In this document: one piece after another, positions 29,423 to 39,196 of the stretch | Layout: every line of letters starts with the position of its first letter | Position numbering within the stretch: the first letter of the stretch is position 1 | NCBI RefSeq assembly: GCF_025847235.1 | Contig: NZ_JAOZEW010000001.1 | Coordinates: forward strand, 124,001 to 188,000 | From: Flavobacterium shii | Lineage (GTDB): Bacteria; Bacteroidota; Bacteroidia; Flavobacteriales; Flavobacteriaceae | Length of the DNA stretch: 64,000 nucleotides | Direction of reading: 5' to 3' | Notes under the pieces: model-generated | Seen by the model: the letters and a program-made list of their open reading frames with translations, nothing else | Told to the model about the DNA's origin: nothing | The model's database searches: none | Program-made: the position numbers and the translations under genes

Positions 29423-29640
29423 TATTACGTAAGACAAGTCTCATGCATAAAAATCGGCATAAAAAACACAACAAGTTAATTCTCAAGACCTCCCATTTTT
29501 GACATAAAAAAGATAAAATTAGTACGCTGATTTTATCTTTTTTTTTGAGCTGATTTTATTAGTTTTGCCCTCCCGTATAAAAAATATCCTGATTTATTAT
29601 ACTCCGAAAACAAATTATATTGATCCCTAAATACATCTCG

Positions 29641-30075
29641 ATGAAAATCAAAAACCTACTATTCATTACCCTTTTTCTTTGTTTAACAAACATTTATTCT
29701 CAAATTAAAACAGAGAAAATCACTGCAAAAAAACAAGATCGTTTCATTACTACAACCATTTCCTATCCTGTAACAGGAATCTATTTATATGAAGGAAAAA
29801 AGGAACCAATTGTTCAATTAAATGCAAATGGCTCGGGAGTTTTTCAATATGAAGATCTTACAAAGAAAAATATAACCTGGGGATTTGAATGTTCCGAGAT
29901 TGGAGTTCCAATATTCAAAGAAGGATTTGATAGTGCTTCTTATTCTCTTTGGTATAAAACCAATGATAAAGATAGTGAATGGATTTATGCTCAATTCTCT
30001 ATTCACTTCATGAAAAAGAAAATGTACATATCGGGAGAAAGAGTAAAAGAATATGTTGAAGAAGTAAAGAAATAA
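29641..30075 (+). CDS. Small secreted protein of unknown function
   Basis: 144 residues from the ATG at 29641; the upstream in-frame ATG at 29620 would spoil the signal peptide MKIKNLLFITLFLCLTNIYS. The mature part has alternating hydrophobic strands (TTTISYPVTGIYLYEG, GSGVFQYEDL), suggesting a small beta protein in the periplasm or outside. No known motif is recognised and no operon partner is adjacent. Confidence 0.7.
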   Translation: MKIKNLLFITLFLCLTNIYSQIKTEKITAKKQDRFITTTISYPVTGIYLYEGKKEPIVQLNANGSGVFQYEDLTKKNITWGFECSEIGVPIFKEGFDSASYSLWYKTNDKDSEWIYAQFSIHFMKKKMYISGERVKEYVEEVKK

Positions 30076-30556
30076 AAACTTCTGAATCATTAAAAAATTG
30101 AAAACATTAAGATTAAGAGATTGTAGATTGACGATTGTAGATTTATGATTTGATGTTGTTAAATAATTAAGATTGTCATTTTTTGGAGGTTTCATACATC
30201 TAAAATCAAAAATCATTACCAAAGCCTGAAAGTGCTAACAGGTAAAGCAATCTAAAATCTGTAATCTTTTTTTCTTCCCTTAATTACATTATTCAAAAAA
30301 AGCGATTTAGAAAAACATTAATCATAACTAACAGAAAGACGGTATTTTAAATTATACTGCAAAATTTAGTTACCCAAACAAAAAATAACATTATAGTATT
30401 ACAAATTAGTAATATAGATACAATAAAATATAACGCATAAAGAAATCGATTTCGTAATTTACATTAAATAGAATTAAAGTTTTCATATTTAATTTATTAA
30501 AAATAAAAATTAACGATAAATTTTATTAATTTGCGGTAAAATTCAATCTAAACGCC
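30076..30556. other. Intergenic region without a gene
   Basis: About 480 bp. The first half contains degenerate runs such as GATTGTAGATTTATGATTTGATG and CATCTAAAATCAAAAATC, of the type that also occurs near 6150 and 6430. The last 60 bp, with TTATTAATTTG near 30525, are probably the promoter of the acyl-CoA ligase. No frame is credible. Confidence 0.6.
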
Positions 30557-32332
30557 ATGGTTACAATTACGAGACTTTTTGATTTTCCATATTATCAGAA
30601 AGAAAAATACAATATAAAAGATGCTTTAGTAACCAAACGAAATGGTGTTTGGGAGAAAACTTCAACTGAAGAATATATTGCAAAGGCCAATGCCGTTTCT
30701 CGAGCGCTATTGCGTATGGGAGTTCAAAAAAATGATAAAATTGCCTTAATTACGTCTACTAACAGAACGGAATGGCATATCATGGATATTGGTATTTTAC
30801 AAACTGGTGCACAAACTATTCCTGTTTATCCTACTATATCAGAGGAAGAATATGAGTATGTTTTAAATCATAGTGGTGCAATGTATTGCTTTGTTTCTGA
30901 TAAAGAAGTTTTGGACAAAGTATTGGCTATAAAACAGAATGTACCAACTTTAAAAGATGTTTTCTCTTTTGATGAAATTGTCGGATGTAAAAACTGGACT
31001 AATTTATTGACTGAAGGTTCTGATGAAAGCAATCAAAATGAAGTTGAAGCTAGAAAAGACAGTATTACTACCGATGATTTAGCTACAATTATATATACAT
31101 CCGGAACAACTGGACGCCCAAAAGGAGTTATGCTTTCGCACAAAAATATCGTTTCGAATGTTATAGATAGTGCTCCAAGAATTCCGTTTGAACCGGGTCA
31201 GAGTGTCGCATTGAGCTTCCTTCCTATTTGTCATATTTTTGAAAGAATGATATTGTATATCTATCAATATTATGGTATTTCGGTATACTTTGGAGAATCA
31301 ATTGATAAATTAAGTGATAACTTAAAAGAGGTTAGACCAAATGTAATTACTGCTGTTCCAAGACTTCTTGAAAAAGTATATGATAAAATTTATGCTAAAG
31401 GTGCTGAATTAACCGGAATCAAAAAGAAATTATTTTTCTGGGCTATCGATTTAGGTCTAAGATATGAGCCTTACGGAGCAAATGGAGCTTGGTATGAATT
31501 TCAATTAAAAATAGCTCGCAAATTGATTTTCAGTAAATGGAAAGAAGGTTTGGGTGGTAACATCGATTTAATGGTTTCTGGAAGTGCCGCATTACAAACA
31601 AGATTAACTCGCGTTTTTGCAGCAGCAGGAATACCAGTTATGGAAGGTTACGGATTATCTGAAACTTCTCCTGTAATATCTGTAAACGATACTAGAAACA
31701 GAGGTTTTAAAATAGGAACTGTTGGAAAAGTAATTCGCAATGTAGAAGTGAAAATTGCCGAAGACGGAGAAATCCTTTGTAAAGGACCAAACGTTATGAT
31801 GGGATACTACAAAGATCCTGAAAAAACTGCTGAAGCTTTGCAAGACGGGTATTTCCACACAGGAGATATTGGAGAAATTGACAGCGAAGGTTTCCTTAAA
31901 ATTACTGATCGTAAAAAAGAAATGTTCAAAACTTCGGGAGGTAAATATATTGCTCCTCAAATGATTGAGAACATGATGAAACAATCTCGTTTTATCGAAC
32001 AAATAATGGTTATTGGCGAAGGCGAAAAAATGCCAGCTGCTTTTATCCAACCAAACTTTGAATTTGTAAAAGAATGGGCTAAAATTCACAAAATAGTTTT
32101 AGGAGATTCTAATAACGATATCATTACAAATGTTCAAGTAATTAAGCGTATTGATGAAGAAGTTGAAGCTGTAAATGAAAAATTTGGTCACTGGGAAAAA
32201 ATCAAACGTTTTGAGCTTACTCCAGATGTTTGGTCTATAGATGGCGGACAATTAACTCCAACTTTAAAACTGAAACGTAAAATAATCAAAGAAATTTACG
32301 CACCACTTTATAAGAAAATCTACGGCGAATAA
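30557..32332 (+). CDS. Long-chain fatty acid-CoA ligase (FadD15-like)
   Basis: 591-residue AMP-forming acyl-CoA synthetase: activates fatty acids with ATP and CoA at the inner face of the membrane. The P-loop motif IIYTSGTTGRPKGVMLSH, the VMEGYGLSETSP motif and the hinge TGDIGEIDSEGFLKITDRKKEMFKTSGGKY are all complete. The absence of a long linker and the length place it in the bacterial FadD15/Faa-like group. Stands alone on the plus strand. Confidence 0.94.
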   Translation: MVTITRLFDFPYYQKEKYNIKDALVTKRNGVWEKTSTEEYIAKANAVSRALLRMGVQKNDKIALITSTNRTEWHIMDIGILQTGAQTIPVYPTISEEEYEYVLNHSGAMYCFVSDKEVLDKVLAIKQNVPTLKDVFSFDEIVGCKNWTNLLTEGSDESNQNEVEARKDSITTDDLATIIYTSGTTGRPKGVMLSHKNIVSNVIDSAPRIPFEPGQSVALSFLPICHIFERMILYIYQYYGISVYFGESIDKLSDNLKEVRPNVITAVPRLLEKVYDKIYAKGAELTGIKKKLFFWAIDLGLRYEPYGANGAWYEFQLKIARKLIFSKWKEGLGGNIDLMVSGSAALQTRLTRVFAAAGIPVMEGYGLSETSPVISVNDTRNRGFKIGTVGKVIRNVEVKIAEDGEILCKGPNVMMGYYKDPEKTAEALQDGYFHTGDIGEIDSEGFLKITDRKKEMFKTSGGKYIAPQMIENMMKQSRFIEQIMVIGEGEKMPAAFIQPNFEFVKEWAKIHKIVLGDSNNDIITNVQVIKRIDEEVEAVNEKFGHWEKIKRFELTPDVWSIDGGQLTPTLKLKRKIIKEIYAPLYKKIYGE

Positions 32333-32379
32333 AATATATGACCTAAAGAAGTAACGCGGATAGCGCTGATTTACTAAAG

Positions 32380-32450
32380 TAAAGACGCTGATAAATACTG
32401 ATTTTTAAAACTTGTAGAAAGAAAAAAATCCGTATTTATCAGCGTTTTAG
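32380..32450. repeat. Inverted repeat after the acyl-CoA ligase
   Basis: ACGCTGATAAATACTGATTTTT near 32388 pairs imperfectly with AAAAATCCGTATTTATCAGCGT near 32425. It is placed to act as a terminator for the ligase gene, and its sequence (GCGGATAGCGCTGAT...CAGCGTTTTAGCG) belongs to a dispersed flavobacterial repeat type. Confidence 0.65.
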
Positions 32451-32554
32451 CGTTAGCGAATCTGTATCATCCACGTTTTATTTTTTAGACAATGCTCGCA
32501 ATTTCAATAAATTTATCTATTTTTAAGATTCCGAATAATCCTAAAGATAAAATC

Positions 32555-33604
32555 ATGAGAGTAAAATTTATTATTTGTTTTTTAAGCATTATATTATTTT
32601 CTAATTGTAAAGAAGAAACTAAAGTAGATCCCGTTAAAGCAAATTATTTGGATTTTTCTAAACGTGATGATCAACTTACTGGTGGGATAAAGATGATTCC
32701 GATTACTACGCCTAAAGGCAAATTTAAAGTATGGACAAAAACTATTGGAAACAATCCTACAATAAAAGTTTTATTACTGCATGGTGGCCCTGGGCTTACG
32801 CATGAGTTATACGAATGTTTTGATGGTTATTTCCCTAACGAAAGTATCGAATACATCTATTATGACCAATTGGGTTCTTACTATAGCGATCAGCCAAAGG
32901 ATAATAGTTTATGGACTAATGAGCGCTTTGTTGAGGAGGTAGAACAAGTACGTATTGCATTGGGACTGGACAATTCTAACTTTTATATCTTGGGTCAATC
33001 CTGGGGCGGAATCCTTGCTATGGAATATGCTCTGAAATATCAGAAAAACTTAAAAGGTCTTATCATCTCTAACATGATGGCAAGTGCTCCAGATTATAAT
33101 AAATATGCCAAAGCTGTTCTGGCTCCGCAAATGGATCCAAAAATTTTAAAAGAATTGCAGGATATTGAAGCCAAGAATGATTTTGAAAATCCTAAATACA
33201 GCGAACTCCTTTTTAAACATTATTACACACAACATATTTTAAGAATGCCCCTTGAAGAATGGCCAGAATCTATAAACAGATGTTTCAAACACATTAACCC
33301 AAGTGTATATGTTTATATGCAAGGTCCAAGCGAATTTGGAATAACAGGAAACGCTACTTTAAAAAACTGGGATATAAAATCAAGATTAAAAACGATTACA
33401 GTTCCTACTTTATCAATTGGTTCTAAATACGATACCATGGATCCGGAACACATGAAATGGATTGCCAACGAAGTACAAAACGGACGATTTTTATTCTGTC
33501 CCAACGGGAGTCATCTTTCTCAATATGATGATCCTAAACATTATTTCCCTGGTATAATCAAGTTCTTAAAAGATGTGGATAACGGAACTTTTAAAAAAGG
33601 ATAA
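32555..33604 (+). CDS. Proline iminopeptidase-like alpha/beta hydrolase lipoprotein
   Basis: 349 residues from the ATG at 32555, chosen because it gives a lipoprotein signal (MRVKFIICFLSIILFSNC); an in-frame ATG at 32492 would add 21 residues. The fold is alpha/beta hydrolase with the oxyanion motif LLHGGPGLTHE, YYDQLGS and the nucleophile elbow GQSWGG, as in prolyl iminopeptidases. Catalytic Asp (KYDTMDPEH) and His (NGSHLS) follow. Predicted to trim N-terminal proline or related amide or ester bonds in the periplasm; the exact substrate is open. Confidence 0.87.
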   Translation: MRVKFIICFLSIILFSNCKEETKVDPVKANYLDFSKRDDQLTGGIKMIPITTPKGKFKVWTKTIGNNPTIKVLLLHGGPGLTHELYECFDGYFPNESIEYIYYDQLGSYYSDQPKDNSLWTNERFVEEVEQVRIALGLDNSNFYILGQSWGGILAMEYALKYQKNLKGLIISNMMASAPDYNKYAKAVLAPQMDPKILKELQDIEAKNDFENPKYSELLFKHYYTQHILRMPLEEWPESINRCFKHINPSVYVYMQGPSEFGITGNATLKNWDIKSRLKTITVPTLSIGSKYDTMDPEHMKWIANEVQNGRFLFCPNGSHLSQYDDPKHYFPGIIKFLKDVDNGTFKKG

Positions 33605-33629
33605 TTTTTCAACTCCAAAAAAATAGAAG

Positions 33630-33656
33630 CCACGAACTCAACATTCGTGGTTTTTT
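33630..33656 (+). terminator. Terminator (CCACGAA stem)
   Basis: CCACGAA/TTCGTGG stem with T6 run after the hydrolase gene. The same stem recurs at 34840-34876 and, diverged, at 41785-41812. Confidence 0.85.
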
Positions 33657-33706
33657 ATTATATTTTTACGAACTAATATAATTGACTCTAATACATATAC
33701 TACTAC

Positions 33707-34831
33707 ATGGGAGAAGTGACAGATTTAAAAAATTCTAAGCCACATTATGAAATACTTGACGGTTTAAGAGGTGTTGCAGCTATTTTGGTTGTGTTTTTTC
33801 ACATTTTTGAAATCCATTCACATGGAGACCAAACTAAACAAATTATCAATCATGGTTATTTAGTCGTTGATTTTTTCTTTTTACTTTCTGGTTTTGTACT
33901 TGGATATGCTTATGACGATCGTTGGGGTACAATGACATTAAAAGATTTTTTTAAACGCCGTGTGGTTCGTCTGCAACCTATGATTATAGCCGGAATGCTA
34001 GTTGGGGGATTATTATTTTATTTTCAGGATTCGCCTGGATTGGGTTGGGCAGGTATACATGATGTCCCTTTATGGAAAATGCTATTGGTTATGGTAATTG
34101 GTTTTACCTTAGTACCCGTAGGCAAAGGATTGGATATAAGAGGATGGAATGAAATGCATCCATTAAACGGTCCTGCATGGTCTTTATTCTTCGAGTATAT
34201 TGCTAATATCGCTTATGCGCTAGTTTTAAGAAAAACATCTAAAATCGTTTTATCTATTCTAACAATAATAGCCGCAGCAATAACAATTCAGTACGCTTTA
34301 ACCAATCCTGGTGGTAATATCATAGGAGGTTGGACAATTGATGATCCTACTCAATTAAGAATAGGTTTTACCCGTTTGGCATTTCCATTTTTGGCAGGAT
34401 TGCTATTAGTAAGAATCGGGAAACTACGTTATACTAAAAATGCTTTCCTAAGTGCAAGTATATTATTAGTTGCATTTTTATCTGTACCGCATTTAGGAGG
34501 AGATAATAATATCTGGAATCGTCTGTTCGAATGTTTTTGCTTAATTATATTGTTCCCATTTATAGTTTGGTTGGGAGCTGGAGGAAAAGTACACGGAAAG
34601 AAAGCAGCTAGCGTTTGTAAATTTCTAGGAGATATATCCTATCCAATCTATATAACCCACTTCCCTATTGTTTATGTATATATGGCTTGGGTAACAAATA
34701 ATGGGCTATCATTAGCACAATCATGGCATTATGCCGTTCTTGCTGTTATCACTTCTATTACCGTTGCCTATCTTACTATGAAGTTTTATGATTTACCAAT
34801 TCGGGAATGGCTACGAAAAAAAGTTTTATAA
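33707..34831 (+). CDS. Acyltransferase 3 family membrane protein
   Basis: 374 residues with about ten membrane segments. N-terminal landmarks of the acyltransferase 3 (OafA/NodX) family are visible: LDGLRGVAAILVVFFHIFEIH with the catalytic His, GYLVVDFFFLLSGFVLGY and FFKRRVVRLQP. It probably transfers an acetyl or acyl group to a cell-surface glycan or lipid; the acceptor is not evident. It is convergent with the minus-strand TPR gene, separated by a bidirectional terminator. Confidence 0.9.
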   Translation: MGEVTDLKNSKPHYEILDGLRGVAAILVVFFHIFEIHSHGDQTKQIINHGYLVVDFFFLLSGFVLGYAYDDRWGTMTLKDFFKRRVVRLQPMIIAGMLVGGLLFYFQDSPGLGWAGIHDVPLWKMLLVMVIGFTLVPVGKGLDIRGWNEMHPLNGPAWSLFFEYIANIAYALVLRKTSKIVLSILTIIAAAITIQYALTNPGGNIIGGWTIDDPTQLRIGFTRLAFPFLAGLLLVRIGKLRYTKNAFLSASILLVAFLSVPHLGGDNNIWNRLFECFCLIILFPFIVWLGAGGKVHGKKAASVCKFLGDISYPIYITHFPIVYVYMAWVTNNGLSLAQSWHYAVLAVITSITVAYLTMKFYDLPIREWLRKKVL

Positions 34832-34839
34832 TTAAACTG

Positions 34840-34876
34840 AAAAACCACGAACATTACATTCGTGGTTTTTTGTTTT
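34840..34876. terminator. Bidirectional terminator between acyltransferase and TPR gene
   Basis: AAAACCACGAA...TTCGTGGTTTTTT hairpin with A-rich and T-rich flanks on both sides, so it can end both the plus-strand acyltransferase transcript and the minus-strand MoxR operon. Confidence 0.85.
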
Positions 34877-34895
34877 AGATACAATAGATATAAAT

Positions 34896-36650
34896 CTATC
34901 TAGTCTTTTTCTTTGCTTTAAGTTTATACTTCATTACATCTTTTAGCATCAATTTATTATTTTTATTAAAATGTACTAATTCTGAAGCAACGTCAGGATT
35001 TTTATCAATCCTATCTGCAACAATCTCATAGGCTATGTTTTTTATCATTCCTTGATTTTCCTCGTGTTTTGTAAATTCATGTTTTAATAAATGAAGAAAT
35101 ACTGGTGCATTTTCTGGAATAACTGTGTTTTTATAAACATCATTTATTGCAATTGATAAGTCTTCAGCCGAATCAATGTTTGTAAAATAATTATTTAAAC
35201 ATTTTCCAGCATCTTTATTCGTCTTCCAGCCCTGTAAAAGGATTTCCTGAGCTTCTGTTACATCACCAATCTTATTTTTATAAACCAGCGAAGCTTTTAC
35301 ATATTGGAAATTCATTTTGTAATTTTCTATTACTCTATTAAAATATTTATCGGCTTCTTTTTTGTCTTTTAAGATCAGATACAAATCACCGACTTTTTCA
35401 TCATTATTAAGCTCTTTATAGATTTCAATTGCTTCTTTGTACGCATGACCTTTTTCATAACATGCCGCTGCTTTTTGTTTATTCTTGCAATACTTTAAAT
35501 AGATTGCCGCAGCTTCACTATACAACTCCCCTTTTTCGAGAATTTCAGCTGCTTTTGGATAATTCTTTAATAATTTCAAATAAATGTGAGCTGCTTTCTG
35601 ATACTCTCGTTTCTCAATAAATTCCTCAGCCAGTTTTTCATATTTACTTTGCAAAGTGCTGAATCTTTGAGAATCAACCAGAAAAGATCCTCCAGAAGCT
35701 GAGCCACTTCCACTCGATTCTCCTCCTGATAAAAATGATATAATTAAAACTGCTAAAATTAAAATAACTACAAATACAAAAAAATCATGAGCTATAAAAT
35801 TTGATTTTCCAGAGCTACAACTACGAATACTAGACACAAAGAACAAAACAAAAATCAATCTAAAAATTAAAGTTAAACCTCCACTTTGTCCACCAAACAA
35901 GTCACCAATTTTACTAAAAAAAGATCTAAATACATTTTCTGAGCCAAAAGAAAACTTCCCGTAATTATCTCCTCTTGAGGTTCCTAATGTATCAAGCGGA
36001 ATTGCATATTGTAAAGCCATTTTTGGATTCTTATCCAGAAAAGCCATAAACTTATCCATTTCTTTTTGGTTTCCTTTCATTACTTTTTGCATATCAAAAG
36101 GCATTTTCCCAATTATTTCTTCTTCTGAAGGTGGATTTTCAATGGTCTCTAAAATCTTTTCCTGATCTATCTCAATTCGCATCGAGGTTATGAATTGCGG
36201 AATCGAAACCGTTTTTAACGCTTCTGTTATTTCGATTTCTTTTTGCATTGGCAACTGAAGTAAATCTGTCCAATTTACTTCTTCTTTCAATTCGACCAAA
36301 CCAATTTCAGGATGCAAAAAATGATATGATTCTGAAAACAAATTAGACCATTCATCTTCCGTTAATTCAGGTGTAATTAAAGTGTTTTCTGGAATAAATA
36401 ACTTGTTTGCTATTAACTGCAAAAAATTATTTCCTCGAATATCAACTTTATCCGTTCTTTGATTCAAAACCAATAAACAACCATATAATTCATTTGCCCG
36501 TATATCTGGAACAGGAAAAACGGCAATAGAATCAAGCGATAACCCGATGTTTTGTATTTCATGAAGCCATACTTCCGCTGAGGCACTTTTAATGAAAATG
36601 CCTCCTTTTGGAAATGTATTTTTTGTGTTTATTTTTAACTTAAGCTCCAT
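34896..36650 (-). CDS. TPR membrane protein, last gene of the MoxR-vWA operon
   Basis: 584 residues. The N-terminal ~200 residues form a beta-rich domain (starts MELKLKINTKNTFPKGGIFI) of the kind found at the start of bpX-type proteins in MoxR-vWA ternary systems. Two membrane segments follow (about 250-270 and 285-307), and then a TPR-like region (about 330-545) with pairs such as KYEKLAEEFIEKREYQKAAHIYLKLL. Its start overlaps the stop of the vWA gene by 11 bp, so the two are co-translated. It probably anchors or recruits partners at the membrane. The domain number within the bpX nomenclature is not certain. Confidence 0.75.
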   Translation of the reverse strand: MELKLKINTKNTFPKGGIFIKSASAEVWLHEIQNIGLSLDSIAVFPVPDIRANELYGCLLVLNQRTDKVDIRGNNFLQLIANKLFIPENTLITPELTEDEWSNLFSESYHFLHPEIGLVELKEEVNWTDLLQLPMQKEIEITEALKTVSIPQFITSMRIEIDQEKILETIENPPSEEEIIGKMPFDMQKVMKGNQKEMDKFMAFLDKNPKMALQYAIPLDTLGTSRGDNYGKFSFGSENVFRSFFSKIGDLFGGQSGGLTLIFRLIFVLFFVSSIRSCSSGKSNFIAHDFFVFVVILILAVLIISFLSGGESSGSGSASGGSFLVDSQRFSTLQSKYEKLAEEFIEKREYQKAAHIYLKLLKNYPKAAEILEKGELYSEAAAIYLKYCKNKQKAAACYEKGHAYKEAIEIYKELNNDEKVGDLYLILKDKKEADKYFNRVIENYKMNFQYVKASLVYKNKIGDVTEAQEILLQGWKTNKDAGKCLNNYFTNIDSAEDLSIAINDVYKNTVIPENAPVFLHLLKHEFTKHEENQGMIKNIAYEIVADRIDKNPDVASELVHFNKNNKLMLKDVMKYKLKAKKKTR

Positions 36651-39189
36651 GATCTATTATATTCTGAATAAATGGTTTCAAGTATTTTTCTTCAAATCTT
36701 TCTAATGTCGTATTTATCTGTTTATATTCTTCTGAAATAAAGAATTGATTCCCTGCAGATTCATCTATCGACACCATAGCAGATTGCGTATTTATAACAA
36801 AAGGAATATAAAACTTTTCAATGTGTGTATCACTGCTTTCAAAAATTAAAATTCCGTCTTTATTTGAAACTCTGCTTCCATCTTCAGCTTCAAAAAATAC
36901 AGTTTCTATATAACAGATTGCACCAGCCGCTTCAATTTTTTTCTTTAATTTTTCCGCAATTTCTTTTGTCACATTACTCAAAACAACACTTAATTCCATA
37001 TCAACAATTTCTTTTGCCTCTTTCAAATCGTTATCAGTATTGTTTTTTATGATTTTTATGATTTCGATTGCAGACTTTCCTCTGTTTTTTAAAATAAGAT
37101 TTACTTTTTCATTTAAAAATATCATATCATCTGGTCCATAAATTATTGTTTCTTTTTCAAATTTTAGACTTCTTAAATAATATCCATTTATCAGTAATAC
37201 ATTTTTATCTATTGCAAAAGTATTTAGTCTTTTAATCGTCTTATATTTATTTCTACTTGCCTTATAATCTCTAATAAAATTGGCTCTCTTTTCAAAATAA
37301 TCATCATATGCAAGTTTCATATTTTCTCCTTTAATAGCCACGATTGTAAAATCATCATTAAGAAGCCAATAATTAATATTATCCGTTAAATAAAACATTC
37401 CACGAGCTTCAAACGCCAATAGATTCTTTTCTGGAAGATTCTCTTTTCTTAGTTTCTGACTTCTTAACTCATTAATCTCAAGATTTAAAAAACTAATATT
37501 GTGCATACCTTCAAAGAAATAATAATTTAATAAAATTCTTTCTCTATCAGGATTCGTTTTTAATGCAAATTCACCTTTGCCCGACAAAGCTGCATTTGAT
37601 ATTATTTTTTTTAATGCCTTATTAAACTCATAATTATTCTGAAACATAAATAAAGTACGTCCCAAACATTGATAAAAAACATTTCCGTCTTGAAAAATAT
37701 TATAGTAAAATCTTTCCACAGGATACAATAGTGGCAAACTATATATATCCAGACTTTCTACAACATCAACAATTTTTATTTCTTTATTGTTTCTAACCCA
37801 TAACTCCTCCAGCGGCATAATAATATGCTGCAACAGTTTCTTGCCTTTATTCTGATTTCTAAAAACATTAATATCCTGCATACCTATTGCAAAAACATAT
37901 TTTATATCATAAAAATACGTACTCATAGCATTTTGCATCGGAGCAAGCTTTAAGCTTTCTTCTGATGAAAAAAGGAATACTTCCTGGTTCTTACTATTAA
38001 TTTTATTTTCTGCAAAAAAAGAATCTAATCCTGCTGAACAGCTTAATTTACTACTAAGTTCGGTTAGGGAATTGATAACTTCGCTAACATTTTCAACTGA
38101 AACTTCTTTGTAATCTTCGCCAACAACATAAACCTGACATTCGATATCGGTTTTAGGATGTCTGGCAATTGCGATGGCCGAAGCAAAAGCTAAAACTTTA
38201 GGATTTCCCCAGTTTTTTAAGGTATTATCTATTAATAAAATACGCCTGAATTTATCTGCTTCTGGCGGCACTTCACGCTGAATATACAAGGCTTCGTTAT
38301 TAGCAATTCTAGACATAAAAACGTCATCATCATAAGCAAATTCAGAAATTACGAGTTTATCAAAATCTCCTTTATTGGTTAAATCAGAAATTCCTCCAAG
38401 TGGTTGCTCACTCGGATGATTATGATGAAGCGGAATATTTAATCCTGACCAAAGTCGTTTGATAAGACTTCCTACATGAAATGTTTTGTCTTCCTCAATA
38501 AGTTGGTCCACAAAATCAGTTACGTTATCAGATAGATTTTTTTCTTCTAAAATTTCCTCATCCAACGTATCGTTTAAATCGTCATGAGGAATGCTTTCCA
38601 TAGCATTTAATATAGATTGAACTGTAGGAAACTTAACTTTTAGCAAAGCCAATGTTCTGAAATCTTTTCTAAAATTAGCCTCATTGAATGGGCTTTTTTC
38701 AGCTGTTTTTAATAAATGATGTCTGTAATCTTTATATTCATCAAGAAGATTTTTTGCTTTTTCTGATGAAACTCTATTATGACATTCATGAAAAATAGTC
38801 TGAAATAACTTCATTCTTTTTTCGCCAACTTTATATTCATTTGGCAAACTAGACAGTAATTTCAAAAAATCTATACTGGCTCCAACTCTAAAGGACTGAG
38901 ATTGCGGAAAAGCAGTTACTATATTCTTGCTTCTTACCAAACTATGAATCATTTCGATTGCTTGCTCATTTTCTGGATTTGTAGCTACAATAGCCAACAG
39001 TAAAGTTCCAAATGGTGGAATACAATCATCTGAAAGATATTCTAAAATTTCAAAAACAAATTTCTCGTAACCAATAGTTTGCCCATTTGGGATTGTTATG
39101 GTCTCAAAGACACTTTCCTCAGAAAATATTTGATTATCCCATTCCCAGAAATAGTCCTCGTATGATTGAAAATATTTTTGAAATTCCAT
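36640..39189 (-). CDS. vWA-like protein with embedded L7/L12 C-terminal-like domain
   Basis: 849 residues. A helical N-terminus (1-300) is followed by a vWA-like Rossmann region (about 310-480) starting RRILLIDNTLKNWGN, in which the usual DxSxS metal site is altered. Beta-rich sequence follows, as in the propeller (bpX) parts of MoxR-vWA ternary systems. At about 693-762 there is a segment (KVNLILKNRGKSAIEIIK...LKEAKEIVD...AEKLKKKIEAAGA) that closely matches the ribosomal protein L7/L12 C-terminal domain. It lies 7 bp after the 232-aa gene and overlaps the next gene. Likely the moving part clamped or remodelled by the MoxR ATPase. Confidence 0.75.
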   Translation of the reverse strand: MEFQKYFQSYEDYFWEWDNQIFSEESVFETITIPNGQTIGYEKFVFEILEYLSDDCIPPFGTLLLAIVATNPENEQAIEMIHSLVRSKNIVTAFPQSQSFRVGASIDFLKLLSSLPNEYKVGEKRMKLFQTIFHECHNRVSSEKAKNLLDEYKDYRHHLLKTAEKSPFNEANFRKDFRTLALLKVKFPTVQSILNAMESIPHDDLNDTLDEEILEEKNLSDNVTDFVDQLIEEDKTFHVGSLIKRLWSGLNIPLHHNHPSEQPLGGISDLTNKGDFDKLVISEFAYDDDVFMSRIANNEALYIQREVPPEADKFRRILLIDNTLKNWGNPKVLAFASAIAIARHPKTDIECQVYVVGEDYKEVSVENVSEVINSLTELSSKLSCSAGLDSFFAENKINSKNQEVFLFSSEESLKLAPMQNAMSTYFYDIKYVFAIGMQDINVFRNQNKGKKLLQHIIMPLEELWVRNNKEIKIVDVVESLDIYSLPLLYPVERFYYNIFQDGNVFYQCLGRTLFMFQNNYEFNKALKKIISNAALSGKGEFALKTNPDRERILLNYYFFEGMHNISFLNLEINELRSQKLRKENLPEKNLLAFEARGMFYLTDNINYWLLNDDFTIVAIKGENMKLAYDDYFEKRANFIRDYKASRNKYKTIKRLNTFAIDKNVLLINGYYLRSLKFEKETIIYGPDDMIFLNEKVNLILKNRGKSAIEIIKIIKNNTDNDLKEAKEIVDMELSVVLSNVTKEIAEKLKKKIEAAGAICYIETVFFEAEDGSRVSNKDGILIFESSDTHIEKFYIPFVINTQSAMVSIDESAGNQFFISEEYKQINTTLERFEEKYLKPFIQNIIDHGA

Positions 39190-39196
39190 TTTTATT

